From assembly GCA_017560425.1 (NCBI GenBank), contig JAFZEX010000026.1, positions 1 to 64,000 of the forward strand: DNA of 64,000 nt. Direction: 5' to 3'. The notes under the pieces are model-generated. The model did no database searches. It was given only the letters and a program-made list of their open reading frames with translations, and was not told the origin of the DNA. This document shows positions 34,762 through 44,862 of this stretch, one piece after another. How positions within the stretch are numbered: position 1 is the first letter of the stretch; every line of letters begins with the position of its first letter. A program made the position numbers and the translations under genes. Source of the DNA: Alistipes sp. (lineage in GTDB: Bacteria > Bacteroidota > Bacteroidia > Bacteroidales > Rikenellaceae).

Positions 34762-36372
34762 ATGATTAACAAGATGACATTAAAGGACTTCGTGGCTCTC
34801 TTGGCATTGCTGTTCGCAGCGTTGGCTGTGGTGGGCTGTAGCAACGATGGCGAGCAAGCTATGCTCGACGAAGAGGCTACCACCATGGTTCTTCCCGTAA
34901 GCATCGCCACACGTGCATCTGAGGGTGCTGATGATGGTGAGTTGGCCATTCATGAGGTGCGTGTATATGCCTTCACCGGTGGCAAGTTGGCAGGACATTA
35001 CTACTACTCGGGCGATGCCGTGAGCAAGATATCGTTTCTTCTCGATCTTAAGCTCTATGCAAGTGCAACTCAAAGCGTTATGTTGTACGCAATCGCAAAC
35101 GAGTCATCGTTTCTTCCCTATTCTAATACAACTTCACTCAATGCTTCTACTTCGGAGGCAGTACTCAAGAGTCTGTACTTCTCCCACATAGATGTGAAGT
35201 CGGGATTGCCGATGTTCTTTGCAAGCGAAAGCCCCGTTAGTTTGAATGTGGCTGACGACGCACCGGCTATGCCCGAGGATGTAGTAAATGGCTCTGAGCA
35301 TGCTGGCCATACGCTCGTTGCCCAGAGTGTGGAGCTAAAGCTCGAGCGTGCGATCTCGAAGGTTGAGCTCTTTGCCGCTAAGCAGTCGGGCGAGGTTGCC
35401 GAGCTAAAGATTACGGGCGTGAGGGCTGATAGGCAGGGTGTGCGCATGCGTAACTTCTTGATGCCTCAGACCGAGGCAACGCTCCAGGCATTGCTGCCTC
35501 ACGACACCGACCAGGTGTTGGCGCTAAACGCTTCGGAGGTGGTGGTAACAGCATCTATGCCAGCGGCATATGCTTCGGCATCGGAGGGCGAGAAGCATCA
35601 GATGCGCACCGACAAGCAGAACTATACATCGCTGCTTGCAGCGCCATACTACGCCTTTGAGAACCCCTATGGCTCGACAAATCCGTTGCTTGCTGATGCA
35701 AGCGCTAAGGGCGCTGTAATCCACATCGACTACGAGTTTAATGGCGTGGCACGCTCGGCGAGTGTTAATATGCCAGCTCTCGAGCGCAATACCCACTATC
35801 CTGTATACTGCCTCTTCAACAACGAGGGTAAGATGCAGATAGACTACATCGTAGCACCATGGGAGCTCAACGAGGAGAATGGCGAGTGGGGCGAGATCGC
35901 CTTCGACTATCCAACCTACTCGAGCCCTGTGCTTCCGCTTGACGATAGCGCCGTGCGACCCTTTGCTAAGCCCGTGATGTGGTATAGCTCGGGTGGCGAG
36001 GAGGGTGCTTTCTGCTGCCGCTTTATCATGTGGGCACCCGTTGCCCAGCAGTGGACAGCCGTGGTAGATGCCCCAATGTCGGACTATGCCGTGCGTGTCT
36101 ACGACAAGGACGGTAACTTGCAGCCTAACGCTACCGTGACGGTGCTCCCAGGCTTGTTGGCAACAGATTGGTACACCATCAAGGTTGTTCCGCTGCGCAA
36201 TCTTAACGAGGCAGGTGTTGAGGAGCGAGTGAAGCTACACATCATCTACACCCCAAGCTGGATGCACCATGCCGACTACCTACTTATCAATGGCGAGCAG
36301 GAGAATGCAGCATACCTCGATAGTGGCGACGACCCCGAGACATTAGTTATCACGCAGATTGAACAACCCTAA
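34762..36372 (+). CDS. Fimbrillin-fold accessory subunit 1
   Basis: 536 residues. Lipobox Cys at 26 (LAVVGCSNDG), propeptide, then VSIATRASEGAD with a predicted cleavage R51-A52. The N-terminal domain (IHEVRVYAFTGGKLAGHYYY) is typical of Mfa-like fimbrial proteins, with a C-terminal beta-rich region carrying WTAVVDAPMS and LLINGEQENAAY. Probably a minor shaft or tip component. Spacing to the anchor gene is 21 nt. A second ATG at codon 5 is possible. Confidence 0.75.
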   Translation: MINKMTLKDFVALLALLFAALAVVGCSNDGEQAMLDEEATTMVLPVSIATRASEGADDGELAIHEVRVYAFTGGKLAGHYYYSGDAVSKISFLLDLKLYASATQSVMLYAIANESSFLPYSNTTSLNASTSEAVLKSLYFSHIDVKSGLPMFFASESPVSLNVADDAPAMPEDVVNGSEHAGHTLVAQSVELKLERAISKVELFAAKQSGEVAELKITGVRADRQGVRMRNFLMPQTEATLQALLPHDTDQVLALNASEVVVTASMPAAYASASEGEKHQMRTDKQNYTSLLAAPYYAFENPYGSTNPLLADASAKGAVIHIDYEFNGVARSASVNMPALERNTHYPVYCLFNNEGKMQIDYIVAPWELNEENGEWGEIAFDYPTYSSPVLPLDDSAVRPFAKPVMWYSSGGEEGAFCCRFIMWAPVAQQWTAVVDAPMSDYAVRVYDKDGNLQPNATVTVLPGLLATDWYTIKVVPLRNLNEAGVEERVKLHIIYTPSWMHHADYLLINGEQENAAYLDSGDDPETLVITQIEQP

Positions 36373-36399
36373 TTATAACCTTTAACCAGAGTTAAGAAT

Positions 36400-38610
36400 A
36401 TGAAAACGAGATTATATAGCCTCACATCGCTCCTATGCTGTGTTGCGGTAATGGTGGGTTGCTCACATAACGAGATCGACCCGGTGGCAACCAACGCCGA
36501 GGGTAGCATCGTCTTCAACTTTGCGGCATCGAGCACAACACGTGCTACCGTAGAGCACGAGAGCTTGGAGGCTGCCGTTAATTATCTCGATGTCTTTATC
36601 TTCGAGAACGACGGCTCGACAATACCCCCCAAAGTGCACTACGAGCGTGTTACAACCTCGGCAGGACGTGCCGTGCTGGGTAAGCAGCGTAGCTCGTTTG
36701 ATGCCGATAAGAGCTATTGGGTATATCTCTTGGCAAACTGCACTATCGCCACAAGTGAGCTCGAGGCGGTGGCTACGCTTGCCGACCTTAAGCAGCTTCA
36801 GCAGTACGACTACCGCATACATGTCACAGGCCTAAATATCGAGGACGCACCACAGAGCTTCTTGATGGACGGCGTGGCATATAAGGGTAGCGCTGAGCCT
36901 TCGGAGCCCTCGGCAATTCAGCTCTACGATGGCAACTTTGCTGAGAATACCGAGCTTAGCGTGGTATTGCGCCGTGCAGCAGCAAAGATTTTTGTGACTA
37001 TCAAGCGTGGCAAGAATGTAGAGTTCTTGCGTGGCGGCGAGTACTTCCCTGGCTACTACGTTCACAACCTACCATGCTCAACACCTCTACTTGCAGGCGT
37101 AGCGCCCGATGCCGACTTGCGCTACTCGGATAAGAACAGCAACGAGTACTTCGTGTGGAGTGAGGATCTAATCACCGTGATGGCATATGCCTATAGCCAC
37201 GACTTCTCGACAGGCTCGATCATGGATCGCAGAACAACAATGGTAGTTGATATTCCGATGAAGCACAACGGCACGATATATCCGAACAACTACTATCAGA
37301 TTCCTGTGAGCAAGAACCACAAGCTTGAGCGCAACTCATATTACGCTGTGACCGTGGTGATTAATGCCCCAGGTGCTGAGGATGTGTCGCAGCCTATCGA
37401 GGTTGAGCCAATGGTATACGACACAGCCGAGTGGAAAGATGTTTATGTGTCGGTGGGTGGCGAGTCAGATGCCCCTAAGTACCTTAATGTCAATCGCGAG
37501 GAGATGGAGATGCGCTACATATCGACCGACTCGACACAGCTCTACTTCGCATCGTCGTCGGAGATTACCATCAGCGTCGAGGAGGCGTACTACTACAACA
37601 AGATGGGCGTGCGTGTAGATGTGGATAGCGCCACACGCAATCAGATTAAGGGTAGCGTTCAGCATGGCGAGCTAACAGGAAACATCACTATTACCAGCCC
37701 ACTGCCTACCAACAAGACCATTCGCTATATCAAGTTCGTGATTACGAATGAGGATGGCAGCACCCCACGTAGCGTGCTTGTGGCGCAGTATCCGTTGGAG
37801 TACATCACAAATATTCAGTCGTGGTACTCCTATCGTGACGACTTCAAGGACGACAACACCGCAGTGACAACCTACGAGCATGTGGGTAGCCGCGAGACAG
37901 CCATATCGCTCGAGATGCAGACATCGGGAAGCTCGTGGAACTCAACATCGACATGGACAGGCAACTACACCTATCACAAGGGCACTACATCGTCGGGCTT
38001 CTGGCGCTCGAAGGTGGTGACAAACACAAATGCCGACGGCTCGTCGTCGATAGGCTACTACTATTGGGATAACAACAATAGGGTGGCAACAGCCTCTGCT
38101 GAGACAAGTAGCAATGCTCGCATCTACCACATTCGCATCACCTCGACCTCGAGCGAGTATAAGCTTGGTAATCCGAAGCTTACGGCCGATGGCTATACCG
38201 ACCCAAGTGCCGAGAATGCTCTGCTCGTGTCGCCATCGTTTATGATCGCCTCACGCCTCGGCTTTGTCGACTCTACGACGGGTGGCATGCAGAACATGGA
38301 CAAGGATAGTAACGAGTTTCGTGATATCGTGCGTGACCACTGCGCAAACTATGTCGAGGTATACAAAGATGAGGATGGCAAGGCCGTGGTGCTCGACGAT
38401 TGGCGACTACCTACCGAGGCGGAGCTTAGCATCATCATCAACTATCAGGGCACAAAGGGCTCGAATGCCGATGCTATCGACTACCTACTAAATGCCGCAT
38501 ACTATTGGTCGGCGAGTGGTCGAGTCTACAACCCTAAGGAGGAGAAGTATGGCTCAGGAAGTAATAATGTGACGGCGTTTAGATGTATTCGTGATGCTGT
38601 TGCCAAGTAA
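36400..38610 (+). CDS. Fimbrial tip-like subunit with C-terminal DUF1566/Fib_succ-type domain
   Basis: 736 residues. Lipobox Cys at 21, then AASSTTRATVEHES with a predicted processing site R48-A49. The N-terminal fimbrillin-like domains (about 50-370) lead to a Ser/Thr-rich middle (about 490-600) and a C-terminal module DDWRLPTEAELSIIINYQG ending AAYYWSASGRVYN and FRCIRDAV, the pattern of Lcl/DUF1566 or Fibrobacter-paralogue domains, often found at the ends of surface adhesins. A tip or adhesin role is inferred. Confidence 0.72.
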   Translation: MKTRLYSLTSLLCCVAVMVGCSHNEIDPVATNAEGSIVFNFAASSTTRATVEHESLEAAVNYLDVFIFENDGSTIPPKVHYERVTTSAGRAVLGKQRSSFDADKSYWVYLLANCTIATSELEAVATLADLKQLQQYDYRIHVTGLNIEDAPQSFLMDGVAYKGSAEPSEPSAIQLYDGNFAENTELSVVLRRAAAKIFVTIKRGKNVEFLRGGEYFPGYYVHNLPCSTPLLAGVAPDADLRYSDKNSNEYFVWSEDLITVMAYAYSHDFSTGSIMDRRTTMVVDIPMKHNGTIYPNNYYQIPVSKNHKLERNSYYAVTVVINAPGAEDVSQPIEVEPMVYDTAEWKDVYVSVGGESDAPKYLNVNREEMEMRYISTDSTQLYFASSSEITISVEEAYYYNKMGVRVDVDSATRNQIKGSVQHGELTGNITITSPLPTNKTIRYIKFVITNEDGSTPRSVLVAQYPLEYITNIQSWYSYRDDFKDDNTAVTTYEHVGSRETAISLEMQTSGSSWNSTSTWTGNYTYHKGTTSSGFWRSKVVTNTNADGSSSIGYYYWDNNNRVATASAETSSNARIYHIRITSTSSEYKLGNPKLTADGYTDPSAENALLVSPSFMIASRLGFVDSTTGGMQNMDKDSNEFRDIVRDHCANYVEVYKDEDGKAVVLDDWRLPTEAELSIIINYQGTKGSNADAIDYLLNAAYYWSASGRVYNPKEEKYGSGSNNVTAFRCIRDAVAK

Positions 38611-38643
38611 CAATTAGGAGTAAACATAAGAAAATAGGAGATT

Positions 38644-41600
38644 ATGAAGTGCAGTTATAAGATATTTACCGTGGTTGTTGCAGCGATTATGTCGCTTGCC
38701 TGCCACCACGACCTATCGCTCGACATGGGTGGCGATAACCCACCAGCTGAGGGCTTTGTGCGTATAGATTTTGCTACACGTTGTCCCGACCTAACCGAGG
38801 TGGCAACACGTGGCGTAGACCCCGATGGCGTGGGTGTTCAGGATTTGACACTCTTCTGCTTCGATGCTTACGGCATATTTATCACCACGGTGCGTGCTAC
38901 AATCACCCCCGATGAGCCTCAGCCCTCGGTGCGAGGAACATTCTCGGCAGAGGTGCCCGATCAGACACGCCGCATACACTTTCTTGCTAATCAGAACATG
39001 ACCTATGTAGATGAGAGCAAGTTTCGCAACCTCACCGAGGCGGCTACGATGGCTGCCATGGAGGGCTCGTCAGGCAAGATTATCTATTGGGGACGCTTTG
39101 CTTGCAACGAGGCGGACTCTCGCCCGATAAACGAGCAGCTTGAGGCACATGTGGCTGAGAGTGGCGAGGTGCTTCTCTATCGCAACCATGCCCGCATATC
39201 TATTGCTGATTGGAATACAGAGTGGTTGGAGGTTACGGGCTTTGTGACCTACAACACCCCAGCCTTTGGCACGGTAGCGCCTTATAGCACTACTGAAGGC
39301 TTCGTGTGGCCAGGCACAACACCCTTTGTGACCCTGCCACAGAATAGCTCGGTGATGAGCGAGATCTTGGACGTGGACACCAACGAGCGTGACTACGTAT
39401 TTGAGAGCAAGAACTCGGCAGATAACCCCGTGAGCGTGATTATACGTGGCCGTGTGCCTGGCTCAAGCGAGGAGCTCTACTACCGTGTGATGCTTATCGA
39501 CGAGAATGGCGAGCAGCTGCTTATTCGTCGCAACCACCACTATATCATCAATATAGCTGGCAAGCTCTCGTTTGGTAAGCGAAGCTTTGCCGAGGCAGTA
39601 ACGGCAGCGGCAACAAACAACGTGTGGTTGTCGATCTCTGACGAGATTCACGAGGTTGCCGACAATGAGTATGCCCTCTCGGTTGATGAGACAAGCGTGG
39701 TGCTCGACGAGAGCTACGCTGGTAGTGGCTATGTGCTCAAGTACTCGCTTCGCTCAAACGTGGGTGCTGCACTTACCGCTGACGACAAGCCCGTTATCTC
39801 GTGGGCTCAGGGCAACACCGTGGCATCTAACCAAATTGGTCATACGTTCGACCCAGCAACGGGCCGTGGCGAGCTAACGGTGCAGATTTTGCCGATGACG
39901 GCTGAGGATATGCAGCAGGGCTCAATCATCGTGAAGAAGGGTCGCTTGCAGCGCAAGATAAAGGTAATCGTCATCAAGACGCAGAAGTTCACACCTTCGT
40001 GGATAGGCACGCAGATTTATGGCGAGACAACAGGACAAAAGGTGACGCTAAAGTTCACTATTCCTGATAGTTGCCCTAAGGAGCTCTTCCCATTCAACGT
40101 ATACCTCTCGGCCGAGTCGTTGGACATTCGTGCTGCCTCGGGCATGCAGCTATCGGTCATCGACAGCTCGTCGCCAGAGTTTGGCGTAAACCGTGGCTCG
40201 CACTACAAATATGTCTACCCCGTGACACATGCGGGTGCACACCGCCTCTACTTCGAGAATGTGCAGACGGCAGAGGATGGCGTGGAGCATAGCTTGGTGC
40301 TCGAGGCAAACTACTTCGAGCCTATTACCAAGAAGTATAGCTTCACATCGAGCCAAAATGCTATCACGCTAACCAATATGCGCTCGCACTCGGCGGGTGC
40401 TAACGACGAGCCGGTGCTCTATGGCATCGTGCCTCCTAAGCGTGGTGCTACGCTCCGCATAGATATGACCCTCGAGAACAAGGCCTCGGGCGATGCGGTG
40501 AATGCTCAGCCTGCGGACGAGTTCCTGCTCTTTAGCAAGAGCCTCGACTACTACGCCTCGGCTGAGGAGCTCGGCATGTCGGCATTCGACTGCATCTTCT
40601 ACCCAATCTCCGAGGAGGTGTGGTCGGCAAGCACCGATGGTCGTGCAATGCTCTTCATGCCCTACAACCCAACCTCTCCAGCACAGGGCACGGGCAAGTA
40701 CTCGCTATATATGAAGACACGCTATGCCAACAGCAACGACATCGTGCGCATATCGTCGAATAGCAAGAGCAACCCTTCGTATCTGCCAGGCAACAACGGC
40801 GCAGACTACGAGGGAACACGCTACCGCTCAACTATTTTCGACCTCTTCACCTATCCTGCCTACCGCTTTGCAGCTCAGGTGAATGGCGAGGGAACATACG
40901 TTGCTTCGGGCGAGGCTGAGGAGATGGTAGATGCCCTTCAGTGGCGCTATGGCAAGGGCGAGAGTGTGGTTGTGGCATTCGACGTTACAAGCTACCGCAA
41001 CACTAAGGCATACTACGAGGAGAGCGTTCTCGGCACCTCGGTAGATCCATTTGGCGAGGCATTCGACATCTACATCTACGCCCCCATGCTCGAGATAGAC
41101 CGTGCGGCGGCTGAGGCAATGGGTATCCCAGCATCTAAGTTCCGTGAGAACCCTAATGTAGAGGGTGGCTTCATCTACACCGTGGAGCCTACGCGTGAGG
41201 CAGAGAGAGCCTTTGGTGTGGCTGCGGCACTCGTGGATGATAACTCTGTGGCTAACCCTTCACAGGAGGGCGAGCGCAAGGAGCTTCCATTTAGAACTAA
41301 GCGTGTGGTGAGCATCGGCGAGATTAGGCTGAGCACCAACCCCGAGCAGATATTGTACTTCGAGAAGTGCTTCAGCATATCGAACAAGTCAATCGAGGGT
41401 GGCATTACCTATGGCGCAACAGCCTCGTCGCAGAGGGCTATGCCTAAAGACTCGTTTGTGGTGTTGCAGCGTGTGAGCGACGGTGCTCGTGTGGGCTCGT
41501 TCACTATCGACAGCGACGGCCACTACCTACTACGCCTTCGCAACGAGTACCAGATCAATTGGGACTTGGACGAGTATAAGGTAGACTTTACCAATTCGGC

Positions 41601-41691
41601 TGAGGGTGGAAAGGTTTATGCAACAGAAAATGCAATTACCCTCCCTAACTTGATGGCAAATCCAAATATTACACTAATTTTGTCGGAGTAA
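38644..41691 (+). CDS. Large fimbrial adhesin-like lipoprotein
   Basis: 1015 residues, the largest protein of the operon. Lipid Cys at 20 (MSLACHHD), then two Thr-Arg sites (residues 45-46 and 55-56; EVATRGVDPDG is the better match to neighbours). An Mfa-like N-terminal domain (DLTLFCFDAYGIFITTVRAT) is followed by several beta-sandwich-like domains with no enzyme motif; the end is MANPNITLILSE. Similar to DUF4906-type fimbrial proteins by layout, not by firm motif. Probably sits at the tip. Confidence 0.65.
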   Translation: MKCSYKIFTVVVAAIMSLACHHDLSLDMGGDNPPAEGFVRIDFATRCPDLTEVATRGVDPDGVGVQDLTLFCFDAYGIFITTVRATITPDEPQPSVRGTFSAEVPDQTRRIHFLANQNMTYVDESKFRNLTEAATMAAMEGSSGKIIYWGRFACNEADSRPINEQLEAHVAESGEVLLYRNHARISIADWNTEWLEVTGFVTYNTPAFGTVAPYSTTEGFVWPGTTPFVTLPQNSSVMSEILDVDTNERDYVFESKNSADNPVSVIIRGRVPGSSEELYYRVMLIDENGEQLLIRRNHHYIINIAGKLSFGKRSFAEAVTAAATNNVWLSISDEIHEVADNEYALSVDETSVVLDESYAGSGYVLKYSLRSNVGAALTADDKPVISWAQGNTVASNQIGHTFDPATGRGELTVQILPMTAEDMQQGSIIVKKGRLQRKIKVIVIKTQKFTPSWIGTQIYGETTGQKVTLKFTIPDSCPKELFPFNVYLSAESLDIRAASGMQLSVIDSSSPEFGVNRGSHYKYVYPVTHAGAHRLYFENVQTAEDGVEHSLVLEANYFEPITKKYSFTSSQNAITLTNMRSHSAGANDEPVLYGIVPPKRGATLRIDMTLENKASGDAVNAQPADEFLLFSKSLDYYASAEELGMSAFDCIFYPISEEVWSASTDGRAMLFMPYNPTSPAQGTGKYSLYMKTRYANSNDIVRISSNSKSNPSYLPGNNGADYEGTRYRSTIFDLFTYPAYRFAAQVNGEGTYVASGEAEEMVDALQWRYGKGESVVVAFDVTSYRNTKAYYEESVLGTSVDPFGEAFDIYIYAPMLEIDRAAAEAMGIPASKFRENPNVEGGFIYTVEPTREAERAFGVAAALVDDNSVANPSQEGERKELPFRTKRVVSIGEIRLSTNPEQILYFEKCFSISNKSIEGGITYGATASSQRAMPKDSFVVLQRVSDGARVGSFTIDSDGHYLLRLRNEYQINWDLDEYKVDFTNSAEGGKVYATENAITLPNLMANPNITLILSE

Positions 41692-41711
41692 ACTCTACAC
41701 ACGACAAACTT

Positions 41712-42584
41712 ATGTTACGAAAAATACTCATCGTTGCAGTTGCAACACTCCTATTTTCCAGCAAGCTCTGCGCCCAAACTACGGGTGCAGGGTTTGTGCT
41801 TCCTACGATTCCCGAGAGCCTCACCACTACCGAGGAGCGTGCCAACTACCTCGCCCTGCACTATTGGGACGAGGTGGATATGACCTCGCTTGGTGAGGAT
41901 ATGCTTGTGGCTGTGCAGCAGGCATTTGCCGACTTTGTGACGATACTGCCCTATACCGCCGAGCGCCCCGAGGCGTTTAGGCGCTTGTGGCAGCGATGCT
42001 ATCCCCACGACATGTTTTATAAGATGCTGGAGTTTGCGGAGCTCTACCTCTACGACGTGGTGTCGCCCCTGCGTAACGAGGAGTACTACATTGAGGCATT
42101 AGAGGCTATCAGAGCATGTGCCGAGATTGATGACACAGATAAGCTCGCTGCCACAAGCCAGCTTGAGATGCTTAAGCGAAATAGGGTGGGCGAGGTGGTC
42201 GCAGACTTTGCGTTTGTGGATAAGCAGGGTGCAGAGCACCGCCTCTCGGACTACACAGCAGAGTATGTCGTGCTGATGTTTCTCTCGGCAGATTGCGAGG
42301 ATTGTAAGCGCCTGAAGCACGCCATAGATGCCAACACCCGCCTATGGGCAATGCTGCGCCGAGGCACGCTCCACATTGTGGCAATAACAATCACCGATGA
42401 CGAGTCGGCATGGCTCGCAACCACCACCCCCGACCGCTGGACCGAGGGTTGGGACCGAGCACAACACCTCGGCTTGCTATACGACCTTGGCACCCTTCCC
42501 CGCCTCTATCTCTTAGACGGCGAACACCGAGTGATACTCAAAAACACAACCCCCTCAGCCATAGAGGAGTACTTCAGAAAATAA
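41712..42584 (+). CDS. DUF5106/thioredoxin-fold protein at the end of the fimbrial operon
   Basis: 290 residues with a signal peptide (to CAQ, about 22). The N-terminal helical part (about 35-150; LALHYWDEVDMTSLGED) resembles DUF5106, and the C-terminal part (about 155-290) is a TlpA-like thioredoxin fold with redox motif SADCEDCKRLKHAID (C-E-D-C) and the cis-Pro region GTLPRLYLLDGEHRVILKN. A periplasmic thiol-disulfide role is likely. It follows the large adhesin by 20 nt without a terminator and several fimbrial proteins contain Cys pairs, so it may act on them. Terminator follows at once. Confidence 0.8.
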   Translation: MLRKILIVAVATLLFSSKLCAQTTGAGFVLPTIPESLTTTEERANYLALHYWDEVDMTSLGEDMLVAVQQAFADFVTILPYTAERPEAFRRLWQRCYPHDMFYKMLEFAELYLYDVVSPLRNEEYYIEALEAIRACAEIDDTDKLAATSQLEMLKRNRVGEVVADFAFVDKQGAEHRLSDYTAEYVVLMFLSADCEDCKRLKHAIDANTRLWAMLRRGTLHIVAITITDDESAWLATTTPDRWTEGWDRAQHLGLLYDLGTLPRLYLLDGEHRVILKNTTPSAIEEYFRK

Positions 42585-42611
42585 TAGGCGAGCACTCTCG
42601 TCTATTTTTTT
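42584..42611 (+). terminator. Terminator of the fimbrial operon
   Basis: 9-bp stem ATAGGCGAG/CTCGTCTAT (one G-T pair), 4-nt loop, then seven T, starting at the last base of the stop codon. Confidence 0.82.
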
Positions 42612-42730
42612 GTTCCTACAAAAATGCCCACGCTGAATGAGTTCGATGGGGTGATTACTAAAATATGAAAAATAGTATTGCTAAATAGTTGAAAATTAAA
42701 CTATATTACATAGTTTATCTGAAAAAGTTG

Positions 42731-42738
42731 TATATTTG
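42731..42738 (+). promoter_or_regulatory. -7 box of the beta-helix/Omp28 lipoprotein pair
   Basis: TATATTTG; leader of about 35 nt to the ATG at 42778. No matching -33 box. Confidence 0.55.
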
Positions 42739-42777
42739 TCGCTTGAAAAGACAAAATTCCACCAATTACACACATCT

Positions 42778-44799
42778 ATGAAAAGACTTTTCTCCCTAAC
42801 AAGTCTATTTGTAATTCTATTTTTTGTGGCATCTTGCTCGCCCGAGATTTCGTTTTTCCCTACCAATGATCCCAATACAGAGGTAGAGGACGACGGCAAC
42901 GAGGAGAACACCGAGAACGAGGGCTCAGAGAGTGAGGGTGACGGCACTGAGGGCGATGGCACTGAGGGCGACGGCAACGAAGGTGACGGCACCGAGGAGC
43001 AAAATCCCGACGAGCCCACGCAGCCCGACCAGGGCAACGAGGAGGAGGTTGAGCCTAATGGCGACATCGACCCTTGGACAGGCGCAGTGGCTGACGATGC
43101 ATCGCGCGATGTGGTAGGCTCGAACAACGACCTCTTTGTCGAGCTTAACAGCTTTGCTAATCGTGTTGTGGTGCGCTTCGATGGCAACAGTGCAACGGTG
43201 GAGAACGCCAACTCGTCAATCGTTACCCACATAAGCGGTGCATACGTAACTATCGACTTCTTGACAAACAACGTCGATGGCGTTGAGATTGTGGCTCAGG
43301 GTAAGAGCTCGGACGGCGGTCTTAAGATATATGGCGAGAAGAAATTTAAGCTCGTGCTCAATGGCCTCGATATCGCATCGAAGAGGGGTCCTGCTATCAA
43401 CTCGCAGTGTGGCAAGCGAGTATATCTCCACCTTGCCGACGGCACAACAAACCGCATCAGCGACTCAGCAACATATGCAGATGACGCATACACACTTCCT
43501 GGTGTCTACAACGAGGATCGCAAGGGTGCACTCTTCACCGAGGGACACATTATCCTAAGCGGTCACGGCGTGCTTGTGGCTAAGGGTAACTATAAGCATG
43601 CTATCGTAACCGATGGCTACTACTACCAGCGTCCAGGCTCTACTGTGGTGGTCACGAGCGCAGCCAAGAATGCGCTCCACGTGAAGGGTGACGACGAGGA
43701 CGGCATCGGCGCATGGTTTGCGGGCGGTAGGTTTGAGGCTACGGTGGCAAGCACAGCGGGTAAGGGTGTTAAGTCGGACCTCGACATCAAGGTCGATGGC
43801 GGTAAGCTCAATATCACCACATCGGGTAATGCCGAGTATGTGTCGTCGGAGTCGGACACATCATCTGCCGCAGCGCTCAAGGCTGACGGCTCGGTAATCA
43901 TCAATGGCGGTGAGCTCGAGTTCTTATCTACGGGCTCGGGTGGTAAGGGTATCAATGCCGACGGCGGTCTTACGTTCAATGGTGGCGTGACCAACATCAA
44001 GACTACGGGAACGCAGTATAAATATAGTAACAGCATCACCTCGTCGCCTAAGGGCATCCGTGTTGATGGCGCTATTGTCATCAACGATGGCGTGATAAAC
44101 ATCGAGGTTACAGGTAAGAGCGAGGGCTCGGAGGGTATGGAGAGCAAGTCTACAATCGCCTTCAATGGTGGCGAGACCATGGTAAACTCATACGACGACG
44201 GCATCAACGCAAAGAGCGATATCACGATCAAGGGTGGTAAGATATACACCTACGGCACAAACAACGACGGCATGGACTCTAATGGCTCGATTACCATGGA
44301 GGGCGGCTTGGTCATTGGCGTGGGTAGCACCTCGCCCGAGACAGGTGTAGATGTCGATGTTAGTAGCAAGTGGAAGATTAATGGCGGTACGATGATTGGC
44401 TTTGGTGGCTCGATGATGGCATCGCCCTCTACGGCAAGTGCTCAGTGTATGTTGGTATACAACGGCCTTAGCACAACTGCTGGTCAGGTGGTTACACTGC
44501 TCGACTCGTCGGATAACGTTATCGTGTCGTTCGAGTATCCTTTGACACGCACCGGCGCAACGCTCCTCTTGTCGTGCCCCGAGATTGTGAAGAATAGCAC
44601 CTATAAGGTATGGCAGGGTGGCACCATCAGCAATCCATACGACGAGTGGTTGTATTGGTCGGTGAAGGGCAGCATATCGGGTGGCTCGCAGCTCAACACC
44701 TTCACGCCAACAAGCATCATCACTACCATTGGCACAAGCTCGGGCGGTGGTCCTGGCGGTGGCGGTGGCGGCGGAAATCGCCCACCATGGGGATTCTAA
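42778..44799 (+). CDS. Cthe_2159-type (DUF4353) beta-helix surface lipoprotein
   Basis: 673 residues. Lipobox FFVASCSPE (Cys at about 20) is followed by an acidic linker with EGDGTEGDGTEGDGNEGDG-like repeats, as in surface-exposed lipoproteins of this phylum. The body (about 120-600) is a right-handed parallel beta-helix of the Cthe_2159 family with repeated turns such as GGKLNITTSGN, DGSVIINGGELEF, DGAIVINDGVINIE, DSNGSITMEGG. The founding member binds cellulose and pectin-like sugars and Ca2+. It ends in a Gly-rich tail GGGPGGGGGGGN. The ATG at 42778 sits 14 codons into the frame and starts the signal peptide. Probably an operon with the next gene (63-nt gap). Confidence 0.8.
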   Translation: MKRLFSLTSLFVILFFVASCSPEISFFPTNDPNTEVEDDGNEENTENEGSESEGDGTEGDGTEGDGNEGDGTEEQNPDEPTQPDQGNEEEVEPNGDIDPWTGAVADDASRDVVGSNNDLFVELNSFANRVVVRFDGNSATVENANSSIVTHISGAYVTIDFLTNNVDGVEIVAQGKSSDGGLKIYGEKKFKLVLNGLDIASKRGPAINSQCGKRVYLHLADGTTNRISDSATYADDAYTLPGVYNEDRKGALFTEGHIILSGHGVLVAKGNYKHAIVTDGYYYQRPGSTVVVTSAAKNALHVKGDDEDGIGAWFAGGRFEATVASTAGKGVKSDLDIKVDGGKLNITTSGNAEYVSSESDTSSAAALKADGSVIINGGELEFLSTGSGGKGINADGGLTFNGGVTNIKTTGTQYKYSNSITSSPKGIRVDGAIVINDGVINIEVTGKSEGSEGMESKSTIAFNGGETMVNSYDDGINAKSDITIKGGKIYTYGTNNDGMDSNGSITMEGGLVIGVGSTSPETGVDVDVSSKWKINGGTMIGFGGSMMASPSTASAQCMLVYNGLSTTAGQVVTLLDSSDNVIVSFEYPLTRTGATLLLSCPEIVKNSTYKVWQGGTISNPYDEWLYWSVKGSISGGSQLNTFTPTSIITTIGTSSGGGPGGGGGGGNRPPWGF

Positions 44800-44862
44800 A
44801 CACGGGTACGCTAATTTAACGATGCCTCTCAGATAGTAACATACTTTGGAGAACTATAAACT

